64,000 nt of DNA from Microbacterium esteraromaticum (GTDB lineage Bacteria; Actinomycetota; Actinomycetes; Actinomycetales; Microbacteriaceae), in contig NZ_CP043732.1 of NCBI RefSeq assembly GCF_014084045.1, positions 868,001 to 932,000 on the forward strand, given 5' to 3'. This document shows positions 8,451 to 16,098 of this stretch, piece after piece. Every line of letters starts with the position of its first letter. Position 1 is the stretch's first letter. A model generated the notes under the pieces. The model worked only from the letters and a program-made list of their open reading frames with translations, was not told where the DNA came from and searched no databases. Made by a program: the position numbers and the translations under genes.

Positions 8451-9394
8451 GCCTTCACCTCCGCAGCGCGTCCGGCGGCGCGTGCGGCGCGCCGGGCGCG
8501 CCGGTTGTTCAGCGCCTCACGGAGCATGTCGCCGTTGTTGGCGATTCCGACGAACAGCAGTGGGACGAGCGTGAGCAGGAACAGCACGAGCGAGATCGCC
8601 GATGCGTAGCCGATCTGCCCGTTGAGGCCCTTGCCCATGCCCTGGATCAGCATCACCATGCTCATCGAGCGACCGCCTGGCCCGCCCGAGCCGCCCGAGA
8701 GCACGTAGAGCTCGGTGAACACGCGCATGGCCGCGACGCAGATGAGCACCGACACGAGCATCATCGGCCCGCGGACCCCGGGGACCGTGACAGACCAGAA
8801 CCGGCGCCAGGCGCCTGCTCCGTCCATCGCGGCTGCCTCGTGCAGCTCCCGGCCGACATTGCCCAGCGCCGCGAGGTACACGACCATGTAGTAGCCGAGT
8901 CCCTTCCAGACGGTCAGGCCGATCGCGCAGAAGATGAGCAGCCACCGATCGGAGAGGAACTCGATCGGGCGGTCGGCCAGGCCGAAGAACGCGAGCGCCG
9001 AGTTGAATGTGCCGGTGCTCGAGAACAGGAACTCCCATACGATCGCGACGACCACGGCCGAGGCGATGACCGGGAAGTAGAACGTCGTGCGGAAGAACCC
9101 GATGCCGGGGATCTTCGCATGCACGAGCAGAGCCAGCAGCAGCGGCAGGAATGTCAGCAGCGGCACGCAGACCGCGACGTAGACGAGCGACGTCGTCAGC
9201 GCGTAGCCGAATCGCTCGTCGCCGGCGAGCCTGACGAAGTTCTCCAGGCCCACGAACTCGACGGGACGGAGGGGGCGGGCATCGGTGAACGCCAGCACGA
9301 TCGTGTTCAGGAACGGCCACAGTGCGAACACCAGGACCCAGACCACGCCGGGCAGCACGAGCAGGTACGGCGTGTACCAGCGCTGTCTTCTCAT
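8447..9394 (-). CDS. Carbohydrate ABC transporter permease, MalF-like
   Basis: A 315-residue CUT1 permease. The EAA motif is LHEAAAMDGAGAWRRFWSVT (about residue 186). The N-terminal span YTPYLLVLPGVVWVLVFALW is typical of the MalF/LacF group without the long periplasmic loop. A C-terminal Arg/Ala-rich tail is present. It lies 26 bp downstream of the substrate-binding lipoprotein and overlaps the MalG-like gene by four bases. It transports the same oligosaccharide that the lipoprotein binds. Confidence 0.92.
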   Translation of the reverse strand: MRRQRWYTPYLLVLPGVVWVLVFALWPFLNTIVLAFTDARPLRPVEFVGLENFVRLAGDERFGYALTTSLVYVAVCVPLLTFLPLLLALLVHAKIPGIGFFRTTFYFPVIASAVVVAIVWEFLFSSTGTFNSALAFFGLADRPIEFLSDRWLLIFCAIGLTVWKGLGYYMVVYLAALGNVGRELHEAAAMDGAGAWRRFWSVTVPGVRGPMMLVSVLICVAAMRVFTELYVLSGGSGGPGGRSMSMVMLIQGMGKGLNGQIGYASAISLVLFLLTLVPLLFVGIANNGDMLREALNNRRARRAARAAGRAAEVKA

Positions 9395-9420
9395 CTGCTC
9401 ACCCCCTCCGTCTCACCGGG

Positions 9421-10716
9421 TCACTCGCTGGCGTTCTCGTTGGCGTAGTCCTGCGCCTTCTGCAGCGCTTCCTTCGCCGAGATCTCGCCCGTGATCGCCA
9501 GGGCGATCTGCTGCTTGGCGTAGCCCTCCATCGAGTCGACGTACCCGCTGCCCGGGGCGCCGGGGACGCGGGCGGTGGCCATCTGCTGTGCGGCGAAGTC
9601 GGTGGCCGCCTTCTGCTGCTCGTTCTGGGCCGCCTCGGCGAACGCCGACGGGTCCTCGTTCGCCTTGACCGTGCCGGGGAAGAAGCCCGCAGCGAGCTTC
9701 ATGAACGCGATCTGGTTCTCGTCATCGGTGACGAACTCAGCGAACGCGAGCGCAGCGGCCGGGTTCTTCGAGTTCGCCGACACGCTGATGCCCTGCACGA
9801 ACAGCGGCTGGTTGCCGAATCCGCTCGTGACCGTGACGCTCGGCAGCAGGGTGGGCGCGTTGACGGCGAGGTTCTTGTCGATGTAGTTCGGGCCTGCCGT
9901 CGTCCAGGCGACGGTGCCCTTGTTGAAGTTGTCGATGTTGTCGTTCGCCACGCCGGCGTTCTGAAGCGCTTCAGGGCTCACGGCGCCCTCCTTGTAGAGC
10001 TCGGCGTACCGCTCGACCAGCGCGACGGCCTCCGGGGTGTCGAACGAGAACTCGCCGTCGACGATGAAGGGGTACTCGGCACCCTGGTCGGTCAGCAGCA
10101 CCTGCAGCGTCTTCGGTCCCGGCACGCCCGAGATGGTCCGCTCGCCGACCTTCGCCAGCGCGGATGCCGCATCGAGCATCTCGTCGACGGTCTTCGGGGC
10201 CTCGGTGATGCCGCCCTTCTCGAGCAGCGCCATGTTCCAGTAGTTCAGCTCGGTGCCGAGGTACCAGGGGAACGCGTAGGTGCCCTCGATGCCGTCGAAC
10301 GTGTACGCCTCGAGCCCGCCCTCGACGTACTGGTCGATGATGTCGGACTCCTTCTTCACATCGATCAGCTGACCGACCCCAGCCAGTTCGTGCGCGAACT
10401 CCGGGGGAAGGTTGACGACGTCGGGAAGCTCGCCGGACTCGGCCTGCTGCAGGATCTTGTCCTCGTAGCCCTCGGCGGGCTGGTCGATCCAGTTGACCTT
10501 CACACCCTCGTGCTCCTTCTCGAACGCCGCGACGACGTCTTCGAAGTAGGGCGTGAACTTGTCGTTCTTCAGCGACCAGGTCTGGAACGTGATCTCACCG
10601 GTGATCTCGCCGTCGGCGCTGCCGCCGCCCTGGGGCGCGCCACCACCCGTGCACGCCGTGAGCGCAAGCGCCACCGAGGCCGCCAGGCCGGTGGCGAGGA
10701 TCGTGCGGATCTTCAT
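9421..10716 (-). CDS. Sugar-binding lipoprotein of the ABC importer (CUT1 type)
   Basis: A 431-residue extracellular solute-binding protein. The signal peptide ends in the lipobox LALTAC, so C22 is the lipidated residue, followed by a Gly/Ser-rich linker. Family 1 features include FQTWSLKNDKFTPYF, PDVVNLPPEF and YAFPWYLGTELNYW. The start is preceded by GAAGGAG. Its promoter region is shared with the divergent sulfatase gene and holds an operator nearly identical to one beside the local LacI gene. The ligand is inferred from neighbours to be a sulfated or N-glycan-type oligosaccharide. Confidence 0.9.
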   Translation of the reverse strand: MKIRTILATGLAASVALALTACTGGGAPQGGGSADGEITGEITFQTWSLKNDKFTPYFEDVVAAFEKEHEGVKVNWIDQPAEGYEDKILQQAESGELPDVVNLPPEFAHELAGVGQLIDVKKESDIIDQYVEGGLEAYTFDGIEGTYAFPWYLGTELNYWNMALLEKGGITEAPKTVDEMLDAASALAKVGERTISGVPGPKTLQVLLTDQGAEYPFIVDGEFSFDTPEAVALVERYAELYKEGAVSPEALQNAGVANDNIDNFNKGTVAWTTAGPNYIDKNLAVNAPTLLPSVTVTSGFGNQPLFVQGISVSANSKNPAAALAFAEFVTDDENQIAFMKLAAGFFPGTVKANEDPSAFAEAAQNEQQKAATDFAAQQMATARVPGAPGSGYVDSMEGYAKQQIALAITGEISAKEALQKAQDYANENASE

Positions 10717-10770
10717 GGGCTTTCTCCTTCGAAATGGCCGGTGGGTGGACAGCCCTGAGGGTCGGTCACC

Positions 10771-10792
10771 CGTACTAAAACGATATAGTACG
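10771..10792. promoter_or_regulatory. LacI-family operator in the divergent SBP/sulfatase promoter
   Basis: A 22-bp inverted repeat with arms CGTACTA and TAGTACG around an AT-rich centre (9 of 11 positions symmetric). It contains a TATAGT -10-like box, so repressor binding would occlude a promoter. On the other strand it matches the site at 16017-16038 at 18 of 22 positions. It lies midway between the leftward importer operon and the rightward sulfatase operon and could silence both. Confidence 0.8.
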
Positions 10793-10845
10793 GTAAGTAT
10801 GGCACAGGGGCCGCACCGGCTCCAAAGAGTTCCGAGAGGACCACG

Positions 10846-12273
10846 ATGAGCACACGCCGTCGCCCCAACTTCGTCTTCGTGCTCACCGACGATCACGCGT
10901 CCAACGCGATCGGGTGCTACGGCTCGGCGGTCAACGCCACCCCCGGCATCGACGCGATCGCCGCAGCCGGCGTGCGCTTCGACCGCGCGCTCGTCGAGAA
11001 CGCGCTCTGCACGCCGAGCCGTGCCGCGATCCTCACCGGCACATACAGTCACACGAGCTCCGTGACCACGCTTGCGACGCACCTGACGAATGATCATGAG
11101 ACCTTCATCACCTCGCTGAAGGCCGCGGGATACCGCACGGCGATGTTCGGCAAGTGGCACCTCGGCCACGGCGACAGGCACGACCCGGTCGGCTTCGACC
11201 ACTGGGAGGTGCTTCCCGATCAGGGCGAGTACTTCGATCCCGAGTTCTACACCGCCGACGGCCCGGTGCGGCACGAGGGGTACGTCACCGACGTCATCAC
11301 CGAGCGGGCCCTGGCGTGGATGGCGGATCAGGGCGATGAGCCGTACTGCGTGCTGGTCTGGCACAAGGCACCTCACCGCCCGTGGGAGCCGCATCCTCGC
11401 CACGCGAACCTGTTCACCGATCCGATCCCCCTCCCGCCCACCTTCTACGACGACTACGACGGCCGAGGAACGCCGGCGCATCACGCCACGATGCGCATCG
11501 CCGACTATCTGACCGACGTCGACCTCAAGGAGGATCCGCCCGCAGAGCTCGGCTACGACGAGCGAGCACGCTGGAAGTACCAGCGCTACATGCAGGACTA
11601 TCTCCGCTGCGTCGCCGCCGTCGATGAGAGCGTCCACGCGCTGACGGACGCGGTGCGCGATCGCGGACACGCCGACGACACGGTCACCATCTACGCCTCC
11701 GACCAGGGCTTCTACCTCGGCGAGCACGGCTGGTTCGACAAGCGCTTCATGTACGAGGAGTCGCTGCGGATGCCCCTCGTGCTCAGCTATCCCGCGCGCG
11801 TGCCCGCAGGCCAGCAGACGGCGATGCTGACCTCCAACGTCGACATCGCGCAGACCATCCTCGAGTTCGCCGGCGTCGACGCCCCTCCTGGCATGCAGGG
11901 TGCCAGCCTCGTGCCGATGATCACCTCTCCCGACCCGGAGCCGGTGCGCGATGCCCACTACTACCGGTTCTACGAGCACGACGACCACATGCATCATGTG
12001 TGGGCGCACTACGGCATCCGCACCGACCGGTACAAGCTGATCTACTACTACGCCGACGGGATGGGCCTGCCGAACACCGGCAACATGAGCTATCCGCCGG
12101 AGTGGGAGCTGTTCGACCTCGAGAACGACCCTCACGAGCTGCGGAGCGTCCACCTCGATCGGGCCTACGCCGACATCCGAGACGAGCTGACCCTGCGTCT
12201 GTGGGATCTGCAGCACGAGCTCGGCGACACCGCACATCCCCGCCAGACCGCCCCCGAAGGACGCACGCGATGA
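10846..12273 (+). CDS. Sulfatase, type I formylglycine-dependent (S1 family)
   Basis: A 475-residue sulfatase. The maturation motif [11 protein letters not shown] gives C55 as the residue to be converted to formylglycine, with P57 and R59 conserved. VLTDDHAS near the N terminus supplies the metal-binding Asp pair, FGKWHLGHG carries the Lys/His pair, and [18 protein letters not shown] is the C-terminal metal site. The [11 protein letters not shown] segment resembles N-acetylglucosamine-6-sulfatase-type enzymes; that subfamily call is tentative. There is no signal peptide, so the enzyme is cytoplasmic. It heads the rightward operon, with AGAGGACC before the ATG, and overlaps the next gene by four bases. 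Confidence 0.9.
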   Translation: MSTRRRPNFVFVLTDDHASNAIGCYGSAVNATPGIDAIAAAGVRFDRALVENALCTPSRAAILTGTYSHTSSVTTLATHLTNDHETFITSLKAAGYRTAMFGKWHLGHGDRHDPVGFDHWEVLPDQGEYFDPEFYTADGPVRHEGYVTDVITERALAWMADQGDEPYCVLVWHKAPHRPWEPHPRHANLFTDPIPLPPTFYDDYDGRGTPAHHATMRIADYLTDVDLKEDPPAELGYDERARWKYQRYMQDYLRCVAAVDESVHALTDAVRDRGHADDTVTIYASDQGFYLGEHGWFDKRFMYEESLRMPLVLSYPARVPAGQQTAMLTSNVDIAQTILEFAGVDAPPGMQGASLVPMITSPDPEPVRDAHYYRFYEHDDHMHHVWAHYGIRTDRYKLIYYYADGMGLPNTGNMSYPPEWELFDLENDPHELRSVHLDRAYADIRDELTLRLWDLQHELGDTAHPRQTAPEGRTR

Positions 12274-13610
12274 CCACCACCCCGCTGACCCCCGGCGCGC
12301 CCCTGCGCTTCGGCGCCAACTACACCCCGGCGAAGAACTGGATGCACTCCTGGATGTCGCTCGATCTCGACGATGTGCGCCGCGACTTCGCGGGGCTCGC
12401 CGAGCTCGGCCTCGATCATGTGCGCATCTTCCCACTCTGGCCCGTGCTGCAGCCCAACCGCACACTGATCCGCGAGGAGGCCGTCGCCGACGTCCGCGCG
12501 GTCGTCGACGTGGCCGCGGAGTTCGGCATGGATGCCGGAGTCGACGTCATCCAGGGCCATCTGTCGAGCTTCGACTTCATCCCGTCGTGGCTGTTCACCT
12601 GGCACGACAAGAACATGTTCACCCATCCGCTCGCGCTCAGCGGGCAGGTCGCCCTCGTCGAGAGCCTCGGCGCGGCGCTGCGCGATGCAGGCAACTTCCT
12701 CGGGTTCACGCTCGGCAACGAGACCAACCAGTTCTCGGCTTCGGTGCATCCCTCTCCCTGGCCGGTGACCGAGGCTGAGGCGGCGAACTGGATCACCACG
12801 CTGCTCGACGCCGCAGAGCGCTCGGCCCCCGGCCTCGACCACGTGCACAGCGAGTACGACGCCGCCTGGTACCTCGACGGCCACGGCTTCACCCCCGCGC
12901 TCGCCGCCCGCCTGGGCGCGATGACCACCGTGCACTCGTGGATCTTCAACGGCACGGCGCAGCGCTACGGCGGGCGCTCGGCGGCATCCGACCGCCACGC
13001 CGAGTACATGATCGAGGTCTCCCGCGCATTCCAGACCGACCCGGCACGGCCGGTCTGGCTGCAGGAGGTCGGCGCCCCGTCGAACTGCCTCACTCCGGAG
13101 CAGACCCCCGGGTTCCTCGAGGCGACCGTGCGCTCGGCCGCCCGCACAGAGAACCTGTGGGGTGTCACCTGGTGGTGCTCGCACGACGTCAGCCGCTCGC
13201 TCGCCGACTACCCCGAGCTCGAGTACTCGCTCGGCCTGATCGAGAACGGCGGCGCCGCCAAGCCGATCGGCAGGCGCTTCGCCGAGATCATCCCCGAACT
13301 TCGCGAGCGACGTCCAGCGCCCGAGCGCACGCTGGGGATCGTGATCGAGGTCGACGGCGACGACGTCCCCGTGAGCCGGGCGGCGATGAGCCCCGGCGGC
13401 GCGATCTTCCAGGCCTGGGTCGACGCCTGCGACGCAGGCGCGGATGCCGCGTTCGTCACCTCGACGACCGCGGAGGACGCCGCGGCGCTCGCGGCAAGGG
13501 GGATCTCGGACCTCGTCCGCCCCGACCTCTCCGTCGGAGTCGGCTCGTACTCCTCGAACAACACCGTCGTCGACGAGGCCGCGGCTCCGACACCGGAGGT
13601 GCACGCATGA
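12270..13610 (+). CDS. Clan GH-A glycoside hydrolase, GH5_18-like beta-mannosidase candidate
   Basis: A 446-residue TIM-barrel hydrolase. The acid/base Glu is E151 in [10 protein letters not shown] and the nucleophile is E266 in [10 protein letters not shown], the spacing of GH5 enzymes. The N-terminal FGANYTP and [19 protein letters not shown] segments resemble, from memory, bifidobacterial GH5_18 enzymes that cleave the Man-beta-1,4-GlcNAc bond of N-glycan cores. A neighbouring GH38 alpha-mannosidase and GH20 hexosaminidase fit that role. There is no signal peptide. Start and stop both overlap adjacent sulfatase genes (ATGA), so it sits between the two sulfatases in one operon. About 75 C-terminal residues form an accessory segment. 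The subfamily assignment is inference. Confidence 0.75.
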   Translation: MTTTPLTPGAPLRFGANYTPAKNWMHSWMSLDLDDVRRDFAGLAELGLDHVRIFPLWPVLQPNRTLIREEAVADVRAVVDVAAEFGMDAGVDVIQGHLSSFDFIPSWLFTWHDKNMFTHPLALSGQVALVESLGAALRDAGNFLGFTLGNETNQFSASVHPSPWPVTEAEAANWITTLLDAAERSAPGLDHVHSEYDAAWYLDGHGFTPALAARLGAMTTVHSWIFNGTAQRYGGRSAASDRHAEYMIEVSRAFQTDPARPVWLQEVGAPSNCLTPEQTPGFLEATVRSAARTENLWGVTWWCSHDVSRSLADYPELEYSLGLIENGGAAKPIGRRFAEIIPELRERRPAPERTLGIVIEVDGDDVPVSRAAMSPGGAIFQAWVDACDAGADAAFVTSTTAEDAAALAARGISDLVRPDLSVGVGSYSSNNTVVDEAAAPTPEVHA

Positions 13611-14929
13611 GCAGCCCGAACATCGTCATCATCTACGCCGACGACCTCGGCTACGGCGACGTCGGATGCTTCGGCAGCGTCGACGTGCGCACCCCGCACC
13701 TCGACCGGCTCGCGGCGCGAGGCATCCGGATGACCGACTGGTACTCCAACTCTCCGGTGTGCTCGCCGTCGCGCGCCGCGCTGCTCACCGGTCGGCACCC
13801 GGTGAACGCCGGCGTGCAGGAGATCCTCGGCGGCAAGCGGGGCACTCCCGGCCTGCCCGAGCAGCCCACCATCGCCTCCCGGCTGCAGGCCGCCGGCTAC
13901 CGCACCGGCATCTTCGGCAAGTGGCATCTGGGGGCGGGTGACGGCTTCCGCCCACGCGACCGCGGGTTCGAGCATCACTTCGGATTCCTCGCCGGATGCG
14001 TCGACTACTACTCGCACATCTTCTACTGGGGCCAGGGCGTGAACCCCGTGCACGACCTGTGGGACGACGACCGCGAGGTGTACGACAACGGCCGCTACCT
14101 CACGGAGGTGATCGCGGAGCGGGCGGAGCGCTTCATCGTCGAGAGCGCAGGCGAGCCGTTCCTGTGCTTCGTGCCGTTCAACGCCCCGCACTACCCGATG
14201 CACGCGCCGCGGGAGTACGTCGACAGATTCCCCGGGCTTCCCGAGGACCGCCGCATCATGGCCGCGATGATCTCGGCGATGGACGACGGGATCGGCCGGA
14301 TCCTCGACACTCTCGAGCGGCAGGGCATCGCCGACGACACGATCGTGTTCTTCTCGTCCGACAACGGCCCGTCGACCGAGAGCCGCAACTGGCTGAACGG
14401 CGAGGAGATCGACTACCAGGGCGGGTCGACCGGCGGACTGCGCGGCAACAAGGGCTCCCTCTTCGAGGGCGGCATCCGAGTGCCGGCGATCATCTCGTGG
14501 CCGTCGACTCTGCCGCAGGGCGCGGAGTGGAGCGAACCCGCCGCGATGATGGATCTGCTCCCCACGCTGCTCGACGCCGCGGGCGTTCCCTCGCCCGGCG
14601 CGATCGACGGGCGCAGTGTGCTCGACGCCCTGCGCGACGCCGGGTCGATGGCGCCGTCGGCCGATCGCACCCTGTTCTGGGAGTACGGCCCCCAGCTCGC
14701 GGCTCGACGCGGACGATTCAAGCTCACCACTTCGGCGCGCGAGCACCTGGGCGGTCCGTTCGAGCTCGGCAGCAGCATCCTGGTCGACCTGGAGGCCGAC
14801 CCGGCCGAGTCCACCGACATCTCGGCCGAGCACCCCGAGGTCGCGGCCTCCCTGCAGGCCGAGCTGTCTGCGTGGGCTCGGGGCTTCGGCTGGGACCCGA
14901 CGCCCTGGGTGCCCGCGACCGCGGACTGA
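13607..14929 (+). CDS. Second sulfatase, type I formylglycine-dependent (arylsulfatase A-like)
   Basis: A 440-residue S1 sulfatase not close to the first one in the operon. C52 in [15 protein letters not shown] is the formylglycine precursor. [11 protein letters not shown] carries the N-terminal metal-binding Asp pair, [10 protein letters not shown] the substrate-contacting Lys/His and FFSSDNGPS the distal Asp-Asn metal ligands. [16 protein letters not shown] is typical of arylsulfatase A and GalNAc-6-sulfatase relatives. Lack of a signal peptide again indicates cytoplasmic action. It is coupled to the GH5-like gene by a four-base overlap. Two distinct sulfatases suggest two sulfate positions on the imported glycan. 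Confidence 0.9.
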   Translation: MSSPNIVIIYADDLGYGDVGCFGSVDVRTPHLDRLAARGIRMTDWYSNSPVCSPSRAALLTGRHPVNAGVQEILGGKRGTPGLPEQPTIASRLQAAGYRTGIFGKWHLGAGDGFRPRDRGFEHHFGFLAGCVDYYSHIFYWGQGVNPVHDLWDDDREVYDNGRYLTEVIAERAERFIVESAGEPFLCFVPFNAPHYPMHAPREYVDRFPGLPEDRRIMAAMISAMDDGIGRILDTLERQGIADDTIVFFSSDNGPSTESRNWLNGEEIDYQGGSTGGLRGNKGSLFEGGIRVPAIISWPSTLPQGAEWSEPAAMMDLLPTLLDAAGVPSPGAIDGRSVLDALRDAGSMAPSADRTLFWEYGPQLAARRGRFKLTTSAREHLGGPFELGSSILVDLEADPAESTDISAEHPEVAASLQAELSAWARGFGWDPTPWVPATAD

Positions 14930-14985
14930 ACCGCGACCGCGGGCTGAACCGCGACGCAGACGGGCTCGGGGGCGGTCGCCGGGAC

Positions 14986-16008
14986 TCAGCGTGCGGTCGC
15001 CGTGCTCTCGCGCACGGTGAGGGTGGGTGCGGGGCCCATCCGGTCCGGCAGCGTCTCGGTCTCGTCCAGCTGCTCCAGCAGGAACTCCGCGGCGTGCTCG
15101 CCGAGTGCGAAGGTGTCTCGCGTGAGGCAGGTGATCGACGGACGAACCAGGTCTGTCACGATCGAGTCGTCGAACGACGCCACCGACAGCGCCTCCGGCA
15201 CGGCGACGCCCATCTCCTGGGTGACGCGCAGACCGGCGATGGCCATCATGTCGTTGTCGAACACGACGGCGCTGGGGCGCTCGTGGCGGCTGAGCAGCGA
15301 GCGCATGGTCGCGGCCACCTGAGCCGGCGAGTAGTCGGTCTCGATCACCTCGCCTGCGACCCCGCGTCCGGCCATGCCGTCGAGCACTCCGCTGCGCAGT
15401 CTCACGTGCTCGTGTGCCGCAGGCCCCGAGACGTAGACGATGCGCCGGTGCCCGAGGGCTGCCAGGTAGCCGAACACGGTGCCGGCCGCCGCGGCGTCGT
15501 CGAGCCACAGGGTGGCGTGCTCGGCGTCCGGCGACGGCTGACCGCCGATCGTGATGGACGGCATTCCCAGCGACCGCAGCAGGGCGGGGCGCGGGTCGTC
15601 GACCCGCGGATCGAGCACGATCACGCCGTCGACCTGATTCGAGCGCGCCCACCGGCGGTACGTCTCGAGCTCTTCCTCGAGACTGGGAACGACCACCAGC
15701 TGCAACCCGATCCGGCGCGCGGCGAGCGTCGACTGCGCGCCGGCGATCAGCTGCGTGAAGAACGCCTCCGTCCCGAGGGTTCGGGCGGGTCGGTTCACGG
15801 CGAAGCCGATCACCCCCGTGCGCGCGCCGACCAGGGCCCGCGCCGTTGAGCTCGGTCGCCAGTCGTGCTGGTCGGCGATCGCGAGGATGCGCTGGCGGGT
15901 CTCCTCGCTGACTCCGGGGCGTCCGTTCAGGGCGAACGACACGGCTCCGGGAGACACTCCCGCAAGACGAGCGATGTCCGCGATGGTGACACGCTTGGAC
16001 CGTGGCAT
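14986..16008 (-). CDS. LacI-family transcriptional regulator of the glycan locus
   Basis: A 340-residue LacI/GalR regulator. The HTH and hinge are visible at the N terminus (VTIADIARLAGVSPGAVSFA and the following hinge), then a periplasmic-binding-protein-like effector domain (VIGFAVNRPAR, DGVIVLDPRVDDPR, PSAVVFDNDMMAIAGLR). It is transcribed leftward, convergent with the sulfatase operon and divergent from the GH38 gene. An operator 9 bp upstream of its ATG allows autoregulation. The effector is probably a mono- or disaccharide released by the local hydrolases (inference). Confidence 0.93.
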   Translation of the reverse strand: MPRSKRVTIADIARLAGVSPGAVSFALNGRPGVSEETRQRILAIADQHDWRPSSTARALVGARTGVIGFAVNRPARTLGTEAFFTQLIAGAQSTLAARRIGLQLVVVPSLEEELETYRRWARSNQVDGVIVLDPRVDDPRPALLRSLGMPSITIGGQPSPDAEHATLWLDDAAAAGTVFGYLAALGHRRIVYVSGPAAHEHVRLRSGVLDGMAGRGVAGEVIETDYSPAQVAATMRSLLSRHERPSAVVFDNDMMAIAGLRVTQEMGVAVPEALSVASFDDSIVTDLVRPSITCLTRDTFALGEHAAEFLLEQLDETETLPDRMGPAPTLTVRESTATAR

Positions 16009-16016
16009 AGACTCAC

Positions 16017-16038
16017 CGTACTAGATCGTTTTAGTTGT
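16017..16038. promoter_or_regulatory. LacI-family operator between lacI-like gene and GH38 gene
   Basis: The sequence CGTACTAGATCGTTTTAGT plus three bases matches the reverse complement of the operator at 10771-10792 at 18 of 22 positions. Its right half is degenerate, which may give weaker binding and allow autoregulation. It lies in the 90-bp divergent region between the regulator and the alpha-mannosidase. Confidence 0.75.
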
Positions 16039-16098
16039 GGTCGTCCCGTTGACTCCCGGGGCGATCGCCCTCATTCTCCCACCGCGAAGGAGCGCCCC

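Noticed and set aside
9421..12465. Very long antisense-style open frames, for example leftward 9421-12465 (extension upstream of the lipoprotein) and 40903-44442 opposite the agmatine, amidase and pilB genes
   Set aside because: They are side effects of high GC with few stop codons; products are Arg/Ala/His-rich, lack known motifs, and lie opposite well-supported genes.
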